Part shown: positions 35,650 to 47,313 of the stretch, one piece after another
Layout: every line of letters begins with the position of its first letter
Position numbering within the stretch: the stretch's first letter is position 1
NCBI GenBank assembly: GCA_000328365.1
Contig: KB304165.1
Span: 47,213-111,212 of the forward strand
Direction: 5' to 3'
Source of the DNA: Capitella teleta
Taxonomy: Eukaryota; Annelida; Polychaeta; Capitellidae
Length of the DNA: 64,000 nt
Program-made: the position numbers and the translations under genes
Notes under the pieces: model-generated
What the model saw: the letters and a program-made list of their open reading frames with translations, nothing else
Databases searched by the model: none
What the model was told of the DNA's origin: nothing

Positions 35650-36760
35650 ATATGTTATCAATTCCCCTTATTCGTGTTCTTATAATGATTTGCTCTCCTA
35701 TCGAACAGGTAATTCCCATAGCATTACAAGTATGCCGTAAGACATAATAACGCCACTTAGAATTACTCAAGCACACTTCACAAACAAAAGTGAAGTCATT
35801 CACTTTTCTTGAAACACAATTTGTGCCACTCGTATAAATCTGTGTGATAAATTGGCCACTATTCTGAATCGTGTTGCAGTACAATGTTTCTTCTCCTCTT
35901 CCAAGAGTGATGCCTTTGAATTCTGCAAACGGCATGTTTTACCTCATTAGCCTTGAAGTGGTTTTGTGAATGATGGAATCACATGAAAATCGTATCTGTA
36001 CAAATTACTAATCCAAAATTTCCTATCTGCACTTAGCGTTGCATGCATTTGATCGGATGCTTATGCAACCCTACAATAGGCTCTACACGGACATTATTTT
36101 CGAGTGAATAGAGATTCGACAATGACGATACTTGTTTAGCTTTTTACTCTGGGCTCTCTTTGCAAAGGTCGGTCAATAGCTTTGCGTGTATCATGGCGCG
36201 CAGCTGAATATAATAATCGAGACCCACAATTGATATACTTATGTGAGTATAAACTGAACAGGCAAATGTTTTTGATACAAGGGTGAACAAAATTCACCAA
36301 GCTCGCCCACTTAGTGATAATGAATCAACAAGGTAACGTTGTATTGCAAGAAAGATAACAATATTATTATGACCAATTACATGAAATATTGCGTAACACA
36401 AGGGAGACCATTTAACTGCATAATACCTTAAGTCGGTCTGATGTGCAGCAGTACTGTCGTTATAAGAGGGTTTGCCTTTTTAACTCGCTGCATTGTATAT
36501 TGTATATCGTGTCTTTAAAACGAACAATTATATGTGCCAGCAGTAGTGCCTGTGATATATGTGGCCCTCCACGACGAAATCAGGCTAAAGTCACAGAAGG
36601 AAATATCTGATCTTGGGTATATTCATAAAGAGCTGCCAATAACTTTTAATATAATGTATATAACAATATACAAGAAAATGTGTAAACAATATACAAGAAA
36701 TCAGTCAGAGAGGTGAACAGGAATTTTTTGGGAATTAATTAGAAGAAGGAAGAATAAGGA
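35650..36760. other. No gene recognised
   Basis: The 95-codon minus frame at 35648-35935 shows no known domain and is of chance length. Nothing else noted. Confidence 0.45.
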
Positions 36761-37029
36761 AACGAAAAAAAATAATACGAGGGAAAACTTTGAGATAATA
36801 ATGCACTCAGAATGAAAATTAGTTTATATTATAAGCATTGACTATCTTTAATGTCATCAAAGAGCTTATGTAACATATGTTCTTTGATGTCATATATCAT
36901 ACAAAATATTAATATGACATCAATTATTTCATTTATAAACATGCTGGGCCATAGTCTATCTACACCTTGATGTAATATGATATTATAACTAACCATCATA
37001 AAACAAGATATAGGCTAACTTAGAGTATG

Positions 37030-37082
37030 CCCATATTTGGACATCCACAAATTGTTACAATTTGTGGATGTCCAAATATGGG
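37030..37082. repeat. Perfect 26-bp inverted repeat with 1-base spacer
   Basis: 37030-37055 (starts CCCATATTTGGACATCCAC) and 37057-37082 are exact reverse complements around a single T. It sits inside the first repeat unit of the 36.8-38.5 kb cluster. The equivalent place in the two other units carries only a left-arm-like sequence, so the right arm seems to be a local inverted duplication. Confidence 0.95.
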
Positions 37083-37324
37083 GACAATGAATTATTGCTA
37101 TAACTCAAACAGACACAAACAGCCTTGGTTTGTGTTTAATTAATTGTGGCGACAAAAAGTGAAAAAAAAACCGTCATAACGATCTTGACCTTGTAATGAC
37201 ATAATTGAAAATTATATTTAGATGAAACAATTATATTATCAGCTATCACTGAAAATTACAGAAAAATAATAATGCACTCTGAACGAAAATCATAACTTTT
37301 TAATTTTATAATCATTGGCAATGT

Positions 37325-37505
37325 TTAAAGAGGACCTCTGGTTGTTTTGAACTAGTAACGAATGCCAGATGATGGAACCCAAAAGACAAATACGCATTTT
37401 GAATGACATCTATTTATATGATATGCTTGCTGTGAGCTAATTCCTAGATACATCGAATTTGAGATGTTTAAAATATCGCTTTCTTCTCGCGTTCGATTTC
37501 ATACC
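37325..37505 (+). repeat. Dispersed repeat, second copy (partner at 4.86 kb)
   Basis: Shares TTAAAGAGGxCCTCTG, TTTTGAACTAGTAAC and CGCGTTCGATTTC blocks in order with 4860-5015. Embedded in the repeat cluster, which suggests both belong to one larger family. Confidence 0.6.
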
Positions 37506-38066
37506 GTCGTGACGGCATAAAAGTAATTATTCTATAGTTAACAATGGGAATCGTCGAGTGAGCAGATCTTTCAGCAGTTCTTGTAAAATAAATCTCGCAC
37601 TGATCTCGTTTCAGCTATTCTCCCTTTAGCAGGAAATATGTATTTAGTTTGTCTTGAATATCATTCACAGTTGACCAAATTTTTCAATAAAGGTCTCTCG
37701 TCACACAATAAAGCTCACAAAACCGATCTAAAAAGTTCCGAAATGAACTTTGGTGTCATAAATGTATTATGTAAAATATTAATCTGACACCAAACATCAA
37801 ATATAAAAATCCTGGCCAATAATATATCTACACATTGATGTAATTTGATTTCAAAACTAACTATCATGAAGCAAAATATAGGCTTAATTAGGATATGACT
37901 ATATTTTTACATTTACAAATTATCGTACAAAAAGGGCGCAATGAGTTATTATGATAGATCCACCAGACACTAGGGGAAAAGCTTTGCGTTAATTAGCTGT
38001 AATGTATGGATATCATGCCTTATATGGCAAAACAAGTGAAAATTTAAGTTTAGATAATAATGCAGT

Positions 38067-38101
<35 letters not shown>

Positions 38102-38539
38102 ATAAAACAAAAGCATAACGTTTTACGTATATAAGCATTATCAATATATAATGTCATGTATCATGTAAAATATTGATCAGACACCAAATATGTCAATTAT
38201 ATAAATACTGGCCTGGAAAGAAAATAAACCGAATGAGGAATTAATTTGAGATTATATACGCTCAGAAAGAAAAGCATAGCAGTTTACGTATTATAAGCAT
38301 TAACAATATTTTATGCCATATATCTTGTAAAATATTGATCTGACACCAAATATGTCAATTATAAAAATACTGGCCTATATAATATCAACACATTGATGTA
38401 ATTTGATTTCACAACTAATCATCATAAAGCAAGATATGGGTTAAATTAGGTTATGACCATATTTTGACATTCATATAGATTGTCACAAGAAATAGAGCGC
38501 AATGAATTATTGTTATAGATCGACCTATTGGACCTACAC

Positions 38540-39115
38540 AATACTTACGGACACGGATATTGTCATACTTGATATACGTAAGAAAAATGAATGATGACAC
38601 ATTGTTAATTACTGAGAAACGGTTGACCAAAAAGTGTACACGGACAAAACAATAACCAACACAAAATAACAAAGCAACATCAACAGCAACAGCGATGTCA
38701 AAATGCAGAAAAACGAAATTGAATATTTCTGAAAATTTTCATCACGCATTTTCCTCCGTAGCCATGGTAACGAAGCATTCTTCTGAGTTGAGAGCATAAC
38801 CCAAACAATGACCCGTTTTGAATGCCTTCCAATGGCTACATTTGTAAACACTGAATCTCCAAAAAACTATTAATAGAATGCTATGTTCATGCTCTTTCCA
38901 GTGATACCTTTTATTAAAAAAATCGCATGCATATGCACCCATAATAAGCACTTAAAACGACCATTAATTAACGCTTTTTCCTTGTTAAAACAATTCATGA
39001 TGACAACACTCACTACAGGTCAAACAGGGTGTCAAATTGAAATTTATATTAAAACAGTATATAATTTTAAAATGTCATCGTGACTACGAATAAAAAACTC
39101 AACTCGACTCATTTT
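38540..39115. other. No gene recognised
   Basis: Several overlapping minus-strand frames of 69-80 codons have no motif. Nothing supported. Confidence 0.45.
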
Positions 39116-39119
39116 TTTT

Positions 39120-39217
39120 TTTCATACTTGATCCATTTTACTATATCTCGAAGACTATAACTCGAAGTGATTTCGACGGTCCCTTGAAATTCTAGATATC
39201 GAGAATATACTGTATCG
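39120..39217 (-). mobile_element. Possible pogo/Tc1-like element end
   Basis: Read on the minus strand from about 39215, the sequence is ACAGTATATTCTCGATATCT, then CAAGGGACCGTCGAAATCAC, then TTCGAGTTATAGTCTTCGAG. The pattern (CAGT...CTCGATAT, a GGACCG block, then repeated TTCGAG-TTATAG words) is characteristic of invertebrate pogo-type termini. No transposase and no opposite end were seen. Confidence 0.4.
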
Positions 39218-39219
39218 CT

Positions 39220-40460
39220 CTTACTCTTTTAGCCTGATTTCGTCGGGGTGGGTCACATATTATACATATAATGCAAATGTATTTAATTCATACATTCATT
39301 CATAGATATGGTTTGATATCATAACGCTTGTCTCTGTATTATTATATCATCCATCTTGATGACTGTTGTCAGGCAAGCGATGTCCTTAAAAGTTTATTTG
39401 ATTTACAAAAATAAAGCAAATTTACTTTCACTCAAAATGGAGTGTTAGATCCTGACATTAGGTAAATGCCTCGGACGTGGTCAGCATCCAAGCTGATTTT
39501 ATTCATCAGTTTCCTGGAACAGAACTTGTAATTGTAGCCTTGAGCGGGCTTCAGCTGCTACAGTATATTGTTATTCAGTGCACGATAACAACCTTCGCTT
39601 GAGAGCACCATTGGGTGTGGACTTAGACCTCACAAAACATGTGATCATGCAAAACGGAAAACAATAGGAACGCATATAAAAATGACGCTTTTTAATTTCA
39701 AGANNNNNNNNNNNNNNNNNNNNNNNNNNNNNNNNNNNNNNNNNNNNNNNNNNACGTTTGGTACTTGCGCGTAAAATATAATTATTTCGACCTAGAAGTT
39801 TTCAAACATTTCTTATTATAAGACAATTCTAAAGTTTGTTTCAAGTTTAAGGCAAGTTGGATATTAATGGCACTGGAGAGGCTCTTAAGCGTCGGTTTCT
39901 ATCTCCACATATCCCGAAAAGAGACTTATGACTGAGAATGACATGACAGATCCGTACTGTTGGCTCATCGATGGTAATTTCGGGTTTTATGAAACATATT
40001 CTGACGGATCTTGCTGCATATGATGGGCCCCTTTCCCTGGGCCTGCAACTTGCAATCTCTGATTGTGCCCTATTTGTCTGACTACCCACAACTGATATCT
40101 CATAAATTCATAGCAAGAACCTTTTGTGACGTTCTGGATGGGCTTCTGAAATAATATTTGCAAAGGAAGATCTGAATGAATGCGTCAGTGGTGAACCTTG
40201 CCTTTCCTGACTAGGATCGCATCGTACCCACAGGGACACTTTGATACAATATTTGCCATGATGAAATAAATTTATATATAGGTGTACCAAGTTTCACGCT
40301 GTCATGCTTCTGCGCAGTCTGCTTACATTAGCCGCGATTTTGCTTCGATTCCTATATGTCCTAATGAGTCTCATGGGCACCCTTAGCATGTGGAATCGTT
40401 ATTTAGCTAGGTTACCCGACTTATGTTATTAAAGTTTTCAGCGTGATGCATAACCTCATG
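39220..40460. other. No gene recognised
   Basis: Around the gap there are two minus-strand frames (39847-40089, 40108-40290) of chance length. No domain, no repeat. Confidence 0.4.
39704..39753. other. Assembly gap (50 N)
   Basis: Exactly 50 ambiguous bases. The true gap length may differ. Confidence 1.
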
Positions 40461-40469
40461 GTACTTCGA

Positions 40470-40760
40470 ATCAGCTGGCAGTAAGTGGGGAGTGCTTCCG
40501 CTCTACTAATGGTGTCAAACAGGGAGGAGTGTTGCCTCCTTTAAAGTTTAGCATATTAATGAATCGATAACTTACTTGTAAGGTTACCTAATACCTAGGT
40601 GGGCTGTTATCTTGAGCACGTGTTACCGGTATGTAGTGTTTTTGCCGACGCCGATGACAAATACCTTACTTCACATTATTATGTGAAAAGTATGCTTATG
40701 CATCCAAAGGTATGTTTAATGCTAAGATGTAAGCTTGTTGCACGTTGCAGAGACCCTTTC
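40470..40760 (+). mobile_element. LINE reverse-transcriptase fragment (GVKQGG ... ADD)
   Basis: From 40478 the plus strand reads AVSGECFRSTNGVKQGGVLP followed by FSILMN, the palm motif region of non-LTR retrotransposon RT (family form 'xxNGVKQGGVLSPxLFxIYxNxL'). A stop interrupts at 40567. From 40599 a frame reads MGCYLEHVLPVCSVFADADD, matching 'GCxxxxxxxGxxxYADD', with the catalytic box changed from YADD to ADAD-D (40644-40658). The fragment is therefore a dead LINE piece of about 95 residues, distinct from those at 26 and 33 kb. It lies upstream of the GPCR gene's 3' end and on the opposite strand, and is unrelated to it. Confidence 0.8.
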
Positions 40761-40799
40761 TCGGAGAGTGGAGGTAGCTTCTTGCTGGGGCATATGTAG

Positions 40800-41775
40800 A
40801 TGATGTCCAGTCCGAAAAACAGTCCTGCTCATGTAATATGTTTAGCCCAGCTCATAATTACATGAAGAAGTGTAACATTTCACGTTTCAATTTCACTGTC
40901 TTACGTATACATATGGGTGTGTATACTGTGTTGAAACTATTCCATATACCTTGTTATGATTCAAAAAACGTTTGAAGTCTAATCTTTGTTGCATTTTTCC
41001 TTTTTTACTGAATGACGAAAGGTCCTTCGTTACATCATTCACCTTCCATGTCGAACACATTGTCCATTATTTCATAGTGTTGTTGGGGAGGCATTAATGG
41101 AAAAGCAGATGCTCAAACTTTTTCGTTTTTGTGTTCTTATGAATAAAGATTTATATATATTTGTACATGCTAGCATTAAGGCATTGTGAAGTCTACCGAT
41201 AAATTATACATGTGTTGGTTACGTAATCAAAAGAAACGTACTGACAGAAGACAAAATACAAGACACAAGAAAAGTCCAACATGGTTTGCGCTGAGCTTTT
41301 AACAGAATTTACATAATTAACGCAGTAGATATATCGGTAGACATCGCAACAAATGCACATATTTTAATTGTGTAATTGATAAATTGTTCCATCTGAAATA
41401 TAAGTATACGTGCTAGTCTATGTTGCCATAAAACCTCGGGTTAATATATGGACAATTGGGAATACAATATACAGGTGAGATAATTTCATGGTAACATACA
41501 ATTATAATTGTTTAGCTAATTGCACTCTTGGTACACGTTAGTTCAATGTCAGGCGACACATTTAGAGGAACTGAAGACGGATGTATAGAGAAGCCAAATG
41601 ACGTGCGGAAGAAGGGCATTATTGTGTGTATGTAAGCTAGCCTTCGAGAAGGCGTTGTCTCTCAGATGTCATTGTTTGATTCATGGCTGGCGTCAATCTT
41701 ATGTTCTGCTAAAAATAATAACTCTGCTGCTCTATCAGCTGACGCATAATGGGCTGTAAGTTCCCTTAATGAACA
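40800..41775. other. No gene recognised
   Basis: Ordinary AT-rich sequence between the LINE fragment and the receptor's poly(A) signal; nothing supported. Confidence 0.5.
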
Positions 41776-41780
41776 TATTC

Positions 41781-41786
41781 TTTATT
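41781..41786 (-). terminator. Poly(A) signal of the receptor gene
   Basis: AATAAA on the minus strand, about 209 bp after the receptor's stop codon. It is the first canonical hexamer I find downstream and gives a short 3' UTR. Confidence 0.5.
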
Positions 41787-41994
41787 TGTGGGCGAACACT
41801 TATCCAAACATTATCATACAAATTTCGCATAAGAACGGTGTTAAAAACCAACGCACATATAAACAACGATTGGCAACTGTGATTATACGAATGAAAGTCC
41901 GAGAGTGAGGTTGAGAAATGTGAAATTATGAATGGCCAAACACACGCACAATTCACTGAACACCGGAATTTATATGGGCAATATGTTATCCATA

Positions 41995-43104
41995 TCACAG
42001 GTATGTCTGAGGACCTGTGTACACAGACACCTGGTGACCATTTACAGATGACTCTCTCCGTGTTTCAACTTTATGATGAGCCTCAGTCTTCTGCGTTGAC
42101 TGCCCCCGCATGGTTACTTGCGTGTATTTCGAGCTAACACAATTCTTGCAGAATATCTCAAAGAATACATCTCTGAAGCCCTTTGAACATACACAGTAAA
42201 TGATGAAGTTTACCGCAGAGTTTATTGACAGCAGGGTATCAGTGATCTCTCTAATGCCTTTGATCAAGTTGTTTTCGTCAACATATCCAAACCGGAAGAA
42301 AGTCGACATGATTGCGTCAGGAAAGATGCAGATGATGAAGACAACGATGACGACAATCAGCATGAGAGTGATGCGGTTCCTTGCGGACATTTTCTTTCCC
42401 GGGACTCGCTGTTTGCGCAAAGCGTGTATGATGCAGGCATTGAGGACGAGCAGTACGAAGAGTGGAATGATACAGCGCAAAAGATTCTGAATCCACGTGT
42501 ATCCAGTCATGAAAGACTGATTGTTACCAAGAGACGATAACGTGATGGAGTACATTGTCTGATTGAAGTTCGGATCAAACGTCAGGCAGCGAGTGTAGCG
42601 TAGGTACGATGGAATGGTAACCAGACTCATGGTGAGGAATACTGAGACACTGATGATGCGGGCTCGGTTTATGGTGCACACAACCTTCGCTCTTGTTGCG
42701 TGGCAAACCGCGACATACCTCTCAATGGCAACTGAAACGGTTAACCATGACGCCACACAGACGGATTGGTTGAAGATGTAGTGTGAGAATGGATACATGA
42801 AGCCCATCATACGGTTGGCAGCAATAGGCAATGTTCTCATGAGCACATTCACAATCACATACAAGCAATCGTTGATTAACTTGATAATGTCGGCAACAGC
42901 CAGCGCTCCGAGAAACACGTTGGTCGATGTAAGCATTTTTCGCTGGCTCAGCACAATCAATGTCAGCACATTTCCAGTTAATCCGACAACACAAATGATG
43001 GGATAGAGGATTAGTCCGGTGACAAATTGCGCCGCGGAATAGAACTCTTCGTGACTCTCAGACGAGTTGCTCTGATGAATGTCTGATATCGTGCTGCAAT
43101 TCAT
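41995..43104 (-). CDS. Class A GPCR, FMRFamide-receptor-like neuropeptide receptor
   Basis: A complete 369-residue rhodopsin-family receptor acting at the plasma membrane; by family, likely a neuropeptide receptor coupled to a G protein. Seven hydrophobic segments lie near residues 28-52, 63-88, 107-131, 147-168, 206-229, 245-267 and 286-306. Landmarks are GNVLTLIVL in TM1 (N45), LAVAD in TM2 (D72), ERY at 128-130, Pro214 in TM5, CIFP at 259-262 in place of CWxP, and NSAVNFIIY at 295-303 in place of NPxxY. The 'SVAIERYVAVCHA' and 'NSAVNFIIY' wording is typical of FMRFamide-receptor-like proteins. N-glycosylation sites N2 and N13 lie in the N-terminus, N181 and N195 in the second extracellular loop. 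TM3 lacks the usual Cys at its outer end, though C173 remains in loop 2. Cys319/322 could be palmitoylated. The minus strand reads TTTTCCCATTTCAG/ACATG, so the ATG follows a 3' splice site by two bases, implying a 5' UTR intron and a single coding exon. The ligand cannot be assigned. Confidence 0.93.
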   Translation of the reverse strand: MNCSTISDIHQSNSSESHEEFYSAAQFVTGLILYPIICVVGLTGNVLTLIVLSQRKMLTSTNVFLGALAVADIIKLINDCLYVIVNVLMRTLPIAANRMMGFMYPFSHYIFNQSVCVASWLTVSVAIERYVAVCHATRAKVVCTINRARIISVSVFLTMSLVTIPSYLRYTRCLTFDPNFNQTMYSITLSSLGNNQSFMTGYTWIQNLLRCIIPLFVLLVLNACIIHALRKQRVPGKKMSARNRITLMLIVVIVVFIICIFPDAIMSTFFRFGYVDENNLIKGIREITDTLLSINSAVNFIIYCVCSKGFRDVFFEIFCKNCVSSKYTQVTMRGQSTQKTEAHHKVETRRESSVNGHQVSVYTGPQTYL

Positions 43105-43106
43105 GT

Positions 43107-43120
43107 CTGAAATGGGAAAA
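43107..43120 (-). promoter_or_regulatory. 3' splice site just before receptor start codon
   Basis: CTTTTCCCATTTCAG on the minus strand ends at 43107, with the exon starting at 43106 and ATG at 43104. It indicates at least one upstream non-coding exon and places the promoter at higher coordinates. A start in an upstream exon cannot be fully excluded, but 369 residues is already full length for the family. Confidence 0.6.
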
Positions 43121-46100
43121 GTACATCATGATTCGCAATGCTAATGGATAATATAGTTAATATATACAATGTTCACTTTGTTAACTTAATCAATTCAATC
43201 GAGATACGAGTTAGCTGCTTACCAACTGGGCTGGCATGCATACCAACTATACTGGTAAATTAGCACGACGGATGATTATGTCAACATAACACTAGCCATG
43301 AAACAAGCCTTTCATGTAAATTATGTTTTATTGTCATCCAAAGGCGTAATTTGAGCCCTTCGGTATGCAATCGTTCATCACAATTTCTAGCCGACAATAA
43401 ATTTACAATGCAATTGGGAAGTTCAGCAATCTTACTTTATATGGTTATTTTCAGTTTGCTCGTAGATTTATTCACTTAATCATGTAATTTATATGTAAAT
43501 GCACTTGATTCATTCACATGCAAATATTTAGAAAATAACAAAATTCAAAAACAGCAGAGCAACCGTGTGGAGGTTAAAGAGGCTATGCCACGAAATCCTT
43601 TGAGTAACTTCATCACAAACAACGCATCATATCGAAACGACAAAGGGAAAATTGATTTAAAACAGTGTCGCATGTGGTGACCATGGGCCATTTGCAAATA
43701 ATGACCTGTCTTGCAGTGTAATATCATATGTTCAAGGTTATGGAGCTGCTACAAGTTATCGCAATTTGCATCAGCAATGAAAAAGCTAGCTTCTTATATA
43801 AGTAATCCATTTAATATGTATTACCAGCTCTCCTTTTATGATTAGGACTAAGGATCGTTGCCATGAGATGCTTAAAGTAGGATCAGAACAACGAAATGAC
43901 ATCCGGTGTATTTGACATTCATCGGCCAGGGTAAAGCCCAGGTTTCGTTTCTAGTTTTATTCGGCCCTCCTAAGAAACATCTTAATCAAATAAGTTTGGT
44001 GCATTTCACGAGGGAATGTAATCGAGACTGATTATAAACAAATTGAATTAGCTCACCTGAGTTCCAGCTTAAAGATTAATTAATTGTGTTAGACGAAAGC
44101 GCAAAGGGTGCAGGTAAAACCAGGAAACGAGTTCCCTGATGAACGATATGTTAGTAATTATACGCTTCCTGACAAAACTGCAGACGTGTTAATGTTAATG
44201 CTGTTTTACCTCACCACCTTAAACATGGGGGAGGGGGTATTTAATGGGTGTGTAATGACACATAAATGTTACTAGGCAGGTGTCACGTGATATAACAACG
44301 TATTTGCAGCACTCATATATCATGGGCATCTAATCAGTCAAACGGAACAATGGTATTCCTACCATAAGTTCCCCATTTTCATATCTTATCCGGTATCTAA
44401 CGATATTCCAAGGACGTTTGCGGATATTAAATGCCCTTCGGCTCAGACTGCACAATTCCTTCCTGAGCCGATTTTCTTGGCTCTTTCTTTGATCGTTCGT
44501 TTGCGCATTGATCACTGGATTACCTAATCCAGTTGCGTGGGGCATTAATCGTTAAAACAAACTCAAAATATGATACAAGTAAACCAACGGATGTAGGGTT
44601 CAACCTGGGGCATCATTAACTGTGATGTTGGCCAAATCGATGCATGACTTTCTGATTCAATTATAGGGCATCTGCTTTGACTTTCCAAGTCACACGAGGA
44701 TAATAAAGATAGAATTATGCGATGCTTCATACACCAGAAAGCTAATACCTATGCTGCCCTGTTAGAGCTTCTATGAGAGAGATCCGAGAATTATGAGGAA
44801 CACGATTGCTAAAAGATGGGGTGCCTTGAGATGGACTGCTTATGATCAATTTCCACTAACAAGAGCCAATTGCAAATTCCCCACAGAACAGCTGCTGCCT
44901 AATGATCTGTTGATCTTGCCAATAACACCTTGCGTAGCAAAACTCTTGAGGTATTTCTTGGGAGGCGTTGTGCGGCAAGGGTGCCTGTAATTGAGGAACA
45001 CTATGTTGCTTTTTAACCCTCGAGTACTCGTACAGCTACCTCAGGGAGTATTTGTTCGTGCCACCAGATGTCGATGATGCAGTCGCTCGAGTGAATCAAG
45101 AGTGGAACAAACAAAGACGTTGGGTTGTTGCTCAGTGAAGTGAAATGGAAACGGCCACAAAGAGTATCCCGTGACCGTAAAGAAGCAAACATGGTTGTTG
45201 GCTAAGGCAATGTCATTATGCTGCCCTTTAGTCGGGGATGCTTGTTTGTGGGTGAGCTGAGGGCACCATTAATATGATGGCTTTAGCAAACGTCAAGGTA
45301 ATAAACGAACAGTTGTTCTCGAAACCCCCCCCCCCCCCACCCCCCTCATAGCTCGCGTTAACTTAACCCTACACGGGGCAGGTGAGGTGAGATTCTCTCA
45401 TATTCGTATGCTGCAGGTTCTACGTTGAGTTTCGGCCGTGGACAAGGAGTACATTTGAATCGCCGAGTCGGATTGCAAATATGAAGTCATGATTGTCGTA
45501 GACATAATATCTTTTATATAATCTGAATCGACTATACTGGTTTTCATAACGTCACGAATCACATAAAATCAAACAACTGATGAAACGGGTATTTTATGTA
45601 TCTCAAATTCATTTTATCCAGGATTTGTGTCTGTGTCTGTATGTGTTTATATAATGCAATGATTTGTTTTCGAGAATTTATGTTTTTTTTTAACTACACT
45701 ACACAAATACTGGTTATTTGAATAATTATCCTCTTGATTAAATATATCCGTTAGGAAGAGATAACTCCACTTGAAAATGTAGCTGATTATAGATAGAATT
45801 ATTTGATAACTCAAACGTTGTATATTCTTTACAATACATCTAAGAACCGTGCTGTGATATTGGTAATGCATTCATAATGTACAATCAGTGTCCTCATTGT
45901 ACTGGGAAGTAGTCGATATTATCATATAATAATGAGAAACACAATAACTGCACTTGACAGTTGTCCTTATGGCTATTGCAAGGAGAAGCCACCAATGCGC
46001 ATCCGGCACAAATCTGATTACAACCTCCCACCTGTGTATACAGGGTTAGGATAGGTGCAAATTGTACAATATAAATTAAAACAAATAAATCATAAAGATA

Positions 46101-46540
46101 AACGACGAAGAATGATGTCGCTTTGACGGAGACAGGGGTAGATGAAGGCACAAATGCCACCTGTCTGTTGTTGTTTTTTTTTTTTTCACTCGGCATTCGT
46201 TGAAGCAAATGGAAGTGAATCTTTTGTTACATTGTCTGGGGAATGGAAGGAAGTGCGCACCTTGAGCACGAATGCCGCTGATTGCGCGAGAGTGCGTGCT
46301 AGGAGTTTGTGAACAACTGGAGAGAGAGAAAGAGAAAAAAAATCCCTCGAATTATTTACACCTCCAAATCGTGTGAGGTCACCCTCGCACCCTCATCATA
46401 TAGCCAGTCTTTCCCGCTCCCACTCCCTGATATGTGTTCTTCCAGGAGAAACTTCCAACATACGTCTGCAAGTGCTGCCGCTACACCTAAAGTATTTTTG
46501 TCATGATACGTCTTATGTAATGATGCTCTTCTGGTTGAGT
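43121..46540. other. No gene recognised
   Basis: Presumably includes the receptor's upstream non-coding exon and promoter, which I cannot place. There is a C-rich run at 45326-45346. Between 45030 and 45137 one frame reads LREYLFVPPDVDDAVARVNQ, protein-like but only about 36 codons. The frame at 44793-44990 has no domain. Confidence 0.45.
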
Positions 46541-46779
<239 letters not shown>

Positions 46780-47146
46780 TGTAATATAATAAAAAACGGG
46801 GAAAAACGTGAAAAAAACAAGGGTTGTTTGAAAATTCATCGCTTTTACAGAACGCTGTATACAAAGGACATAAAATTTGGAATTTAGAACGAATATATTG
46901 TTCACAAGATCACTTGTACCTTTTGCAATTTTTATTTCTGACACTTCTTGGGTTGATGATTAGTAAGTTAGAATCGATGATTGTGAATTATCGCGTAAAT
47001 CAGCAGTTCCGGGCATTTTTATGAAACACCGACTTTTTTATGAAACAACCCCCTTTTGGGGTAATAAACCAATGAACGTCATAATATGGCTACATGTATT
47101 CCGATTAAATGATTAGTGTTACTGTTGTTATGCATATAAACCACTA

Positions 47147-47313
47147 CACTGTAAAAAAAATACCGTAAAAACTACAGTAGCTACTGGTCGCAGGTGTTTC
47201 CAGGAGCTACTGTAGTTACTACAGTACTACTGTAGTTGAGTATCTACAACAGTTACTGTAGTTAGACCAGTATTACTGTAGTGAGTATATACAGCAGTAT
47301 TATACTGCTGCAG
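47147..47313. repeat. CTACTGTAGT-rich sub-palindromic repeat, possible MITE end
   Basis: Begins CACTGTAAAAAAAATACCGT, then carries repeated, alternately oriented ACTACAGTA/TACTGTAGT words (for example ACTGTAGT-T-ACTACAGT around 47209-47225) and ends with a CAGCAGTAT/ATACTGCTG hairpin. 'CACTGTAAAAAA' starts are known from hAT-type non-autonomous elements in other animals. No matching opposite terminus was found. Confidence 0.5.

Larger units (their letters stand above)
36765..38535. repeat. Cluster of diverged repeat units
   Basis: At least three related units occur in the same orientation. The block CTGGxC-ATATCTACAC(A/C)TTGATGTAAT followed by AACTAxxxATCATxAAxCAA occurs at about 36945, 37811 and 38369. 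A leading block AATAATGCACTC(A/T)GAA followed by GAAAAT occurs at about 36798 and 37266, with relics at 38055 and 38246. The spacing is irregular (roughly 400-850 bp), so this is a degraded tandem or nested cluster. A 33-base A run at 38068-38100 interrupts one unit. No coding content. Confidence 0.65.

Noticed and set aside
42200-42490. 96-codon plus frame and other frames within the receptor
   Set aside because: Shadows of the GPCR coding sequence on the opposite strand or in other frames.
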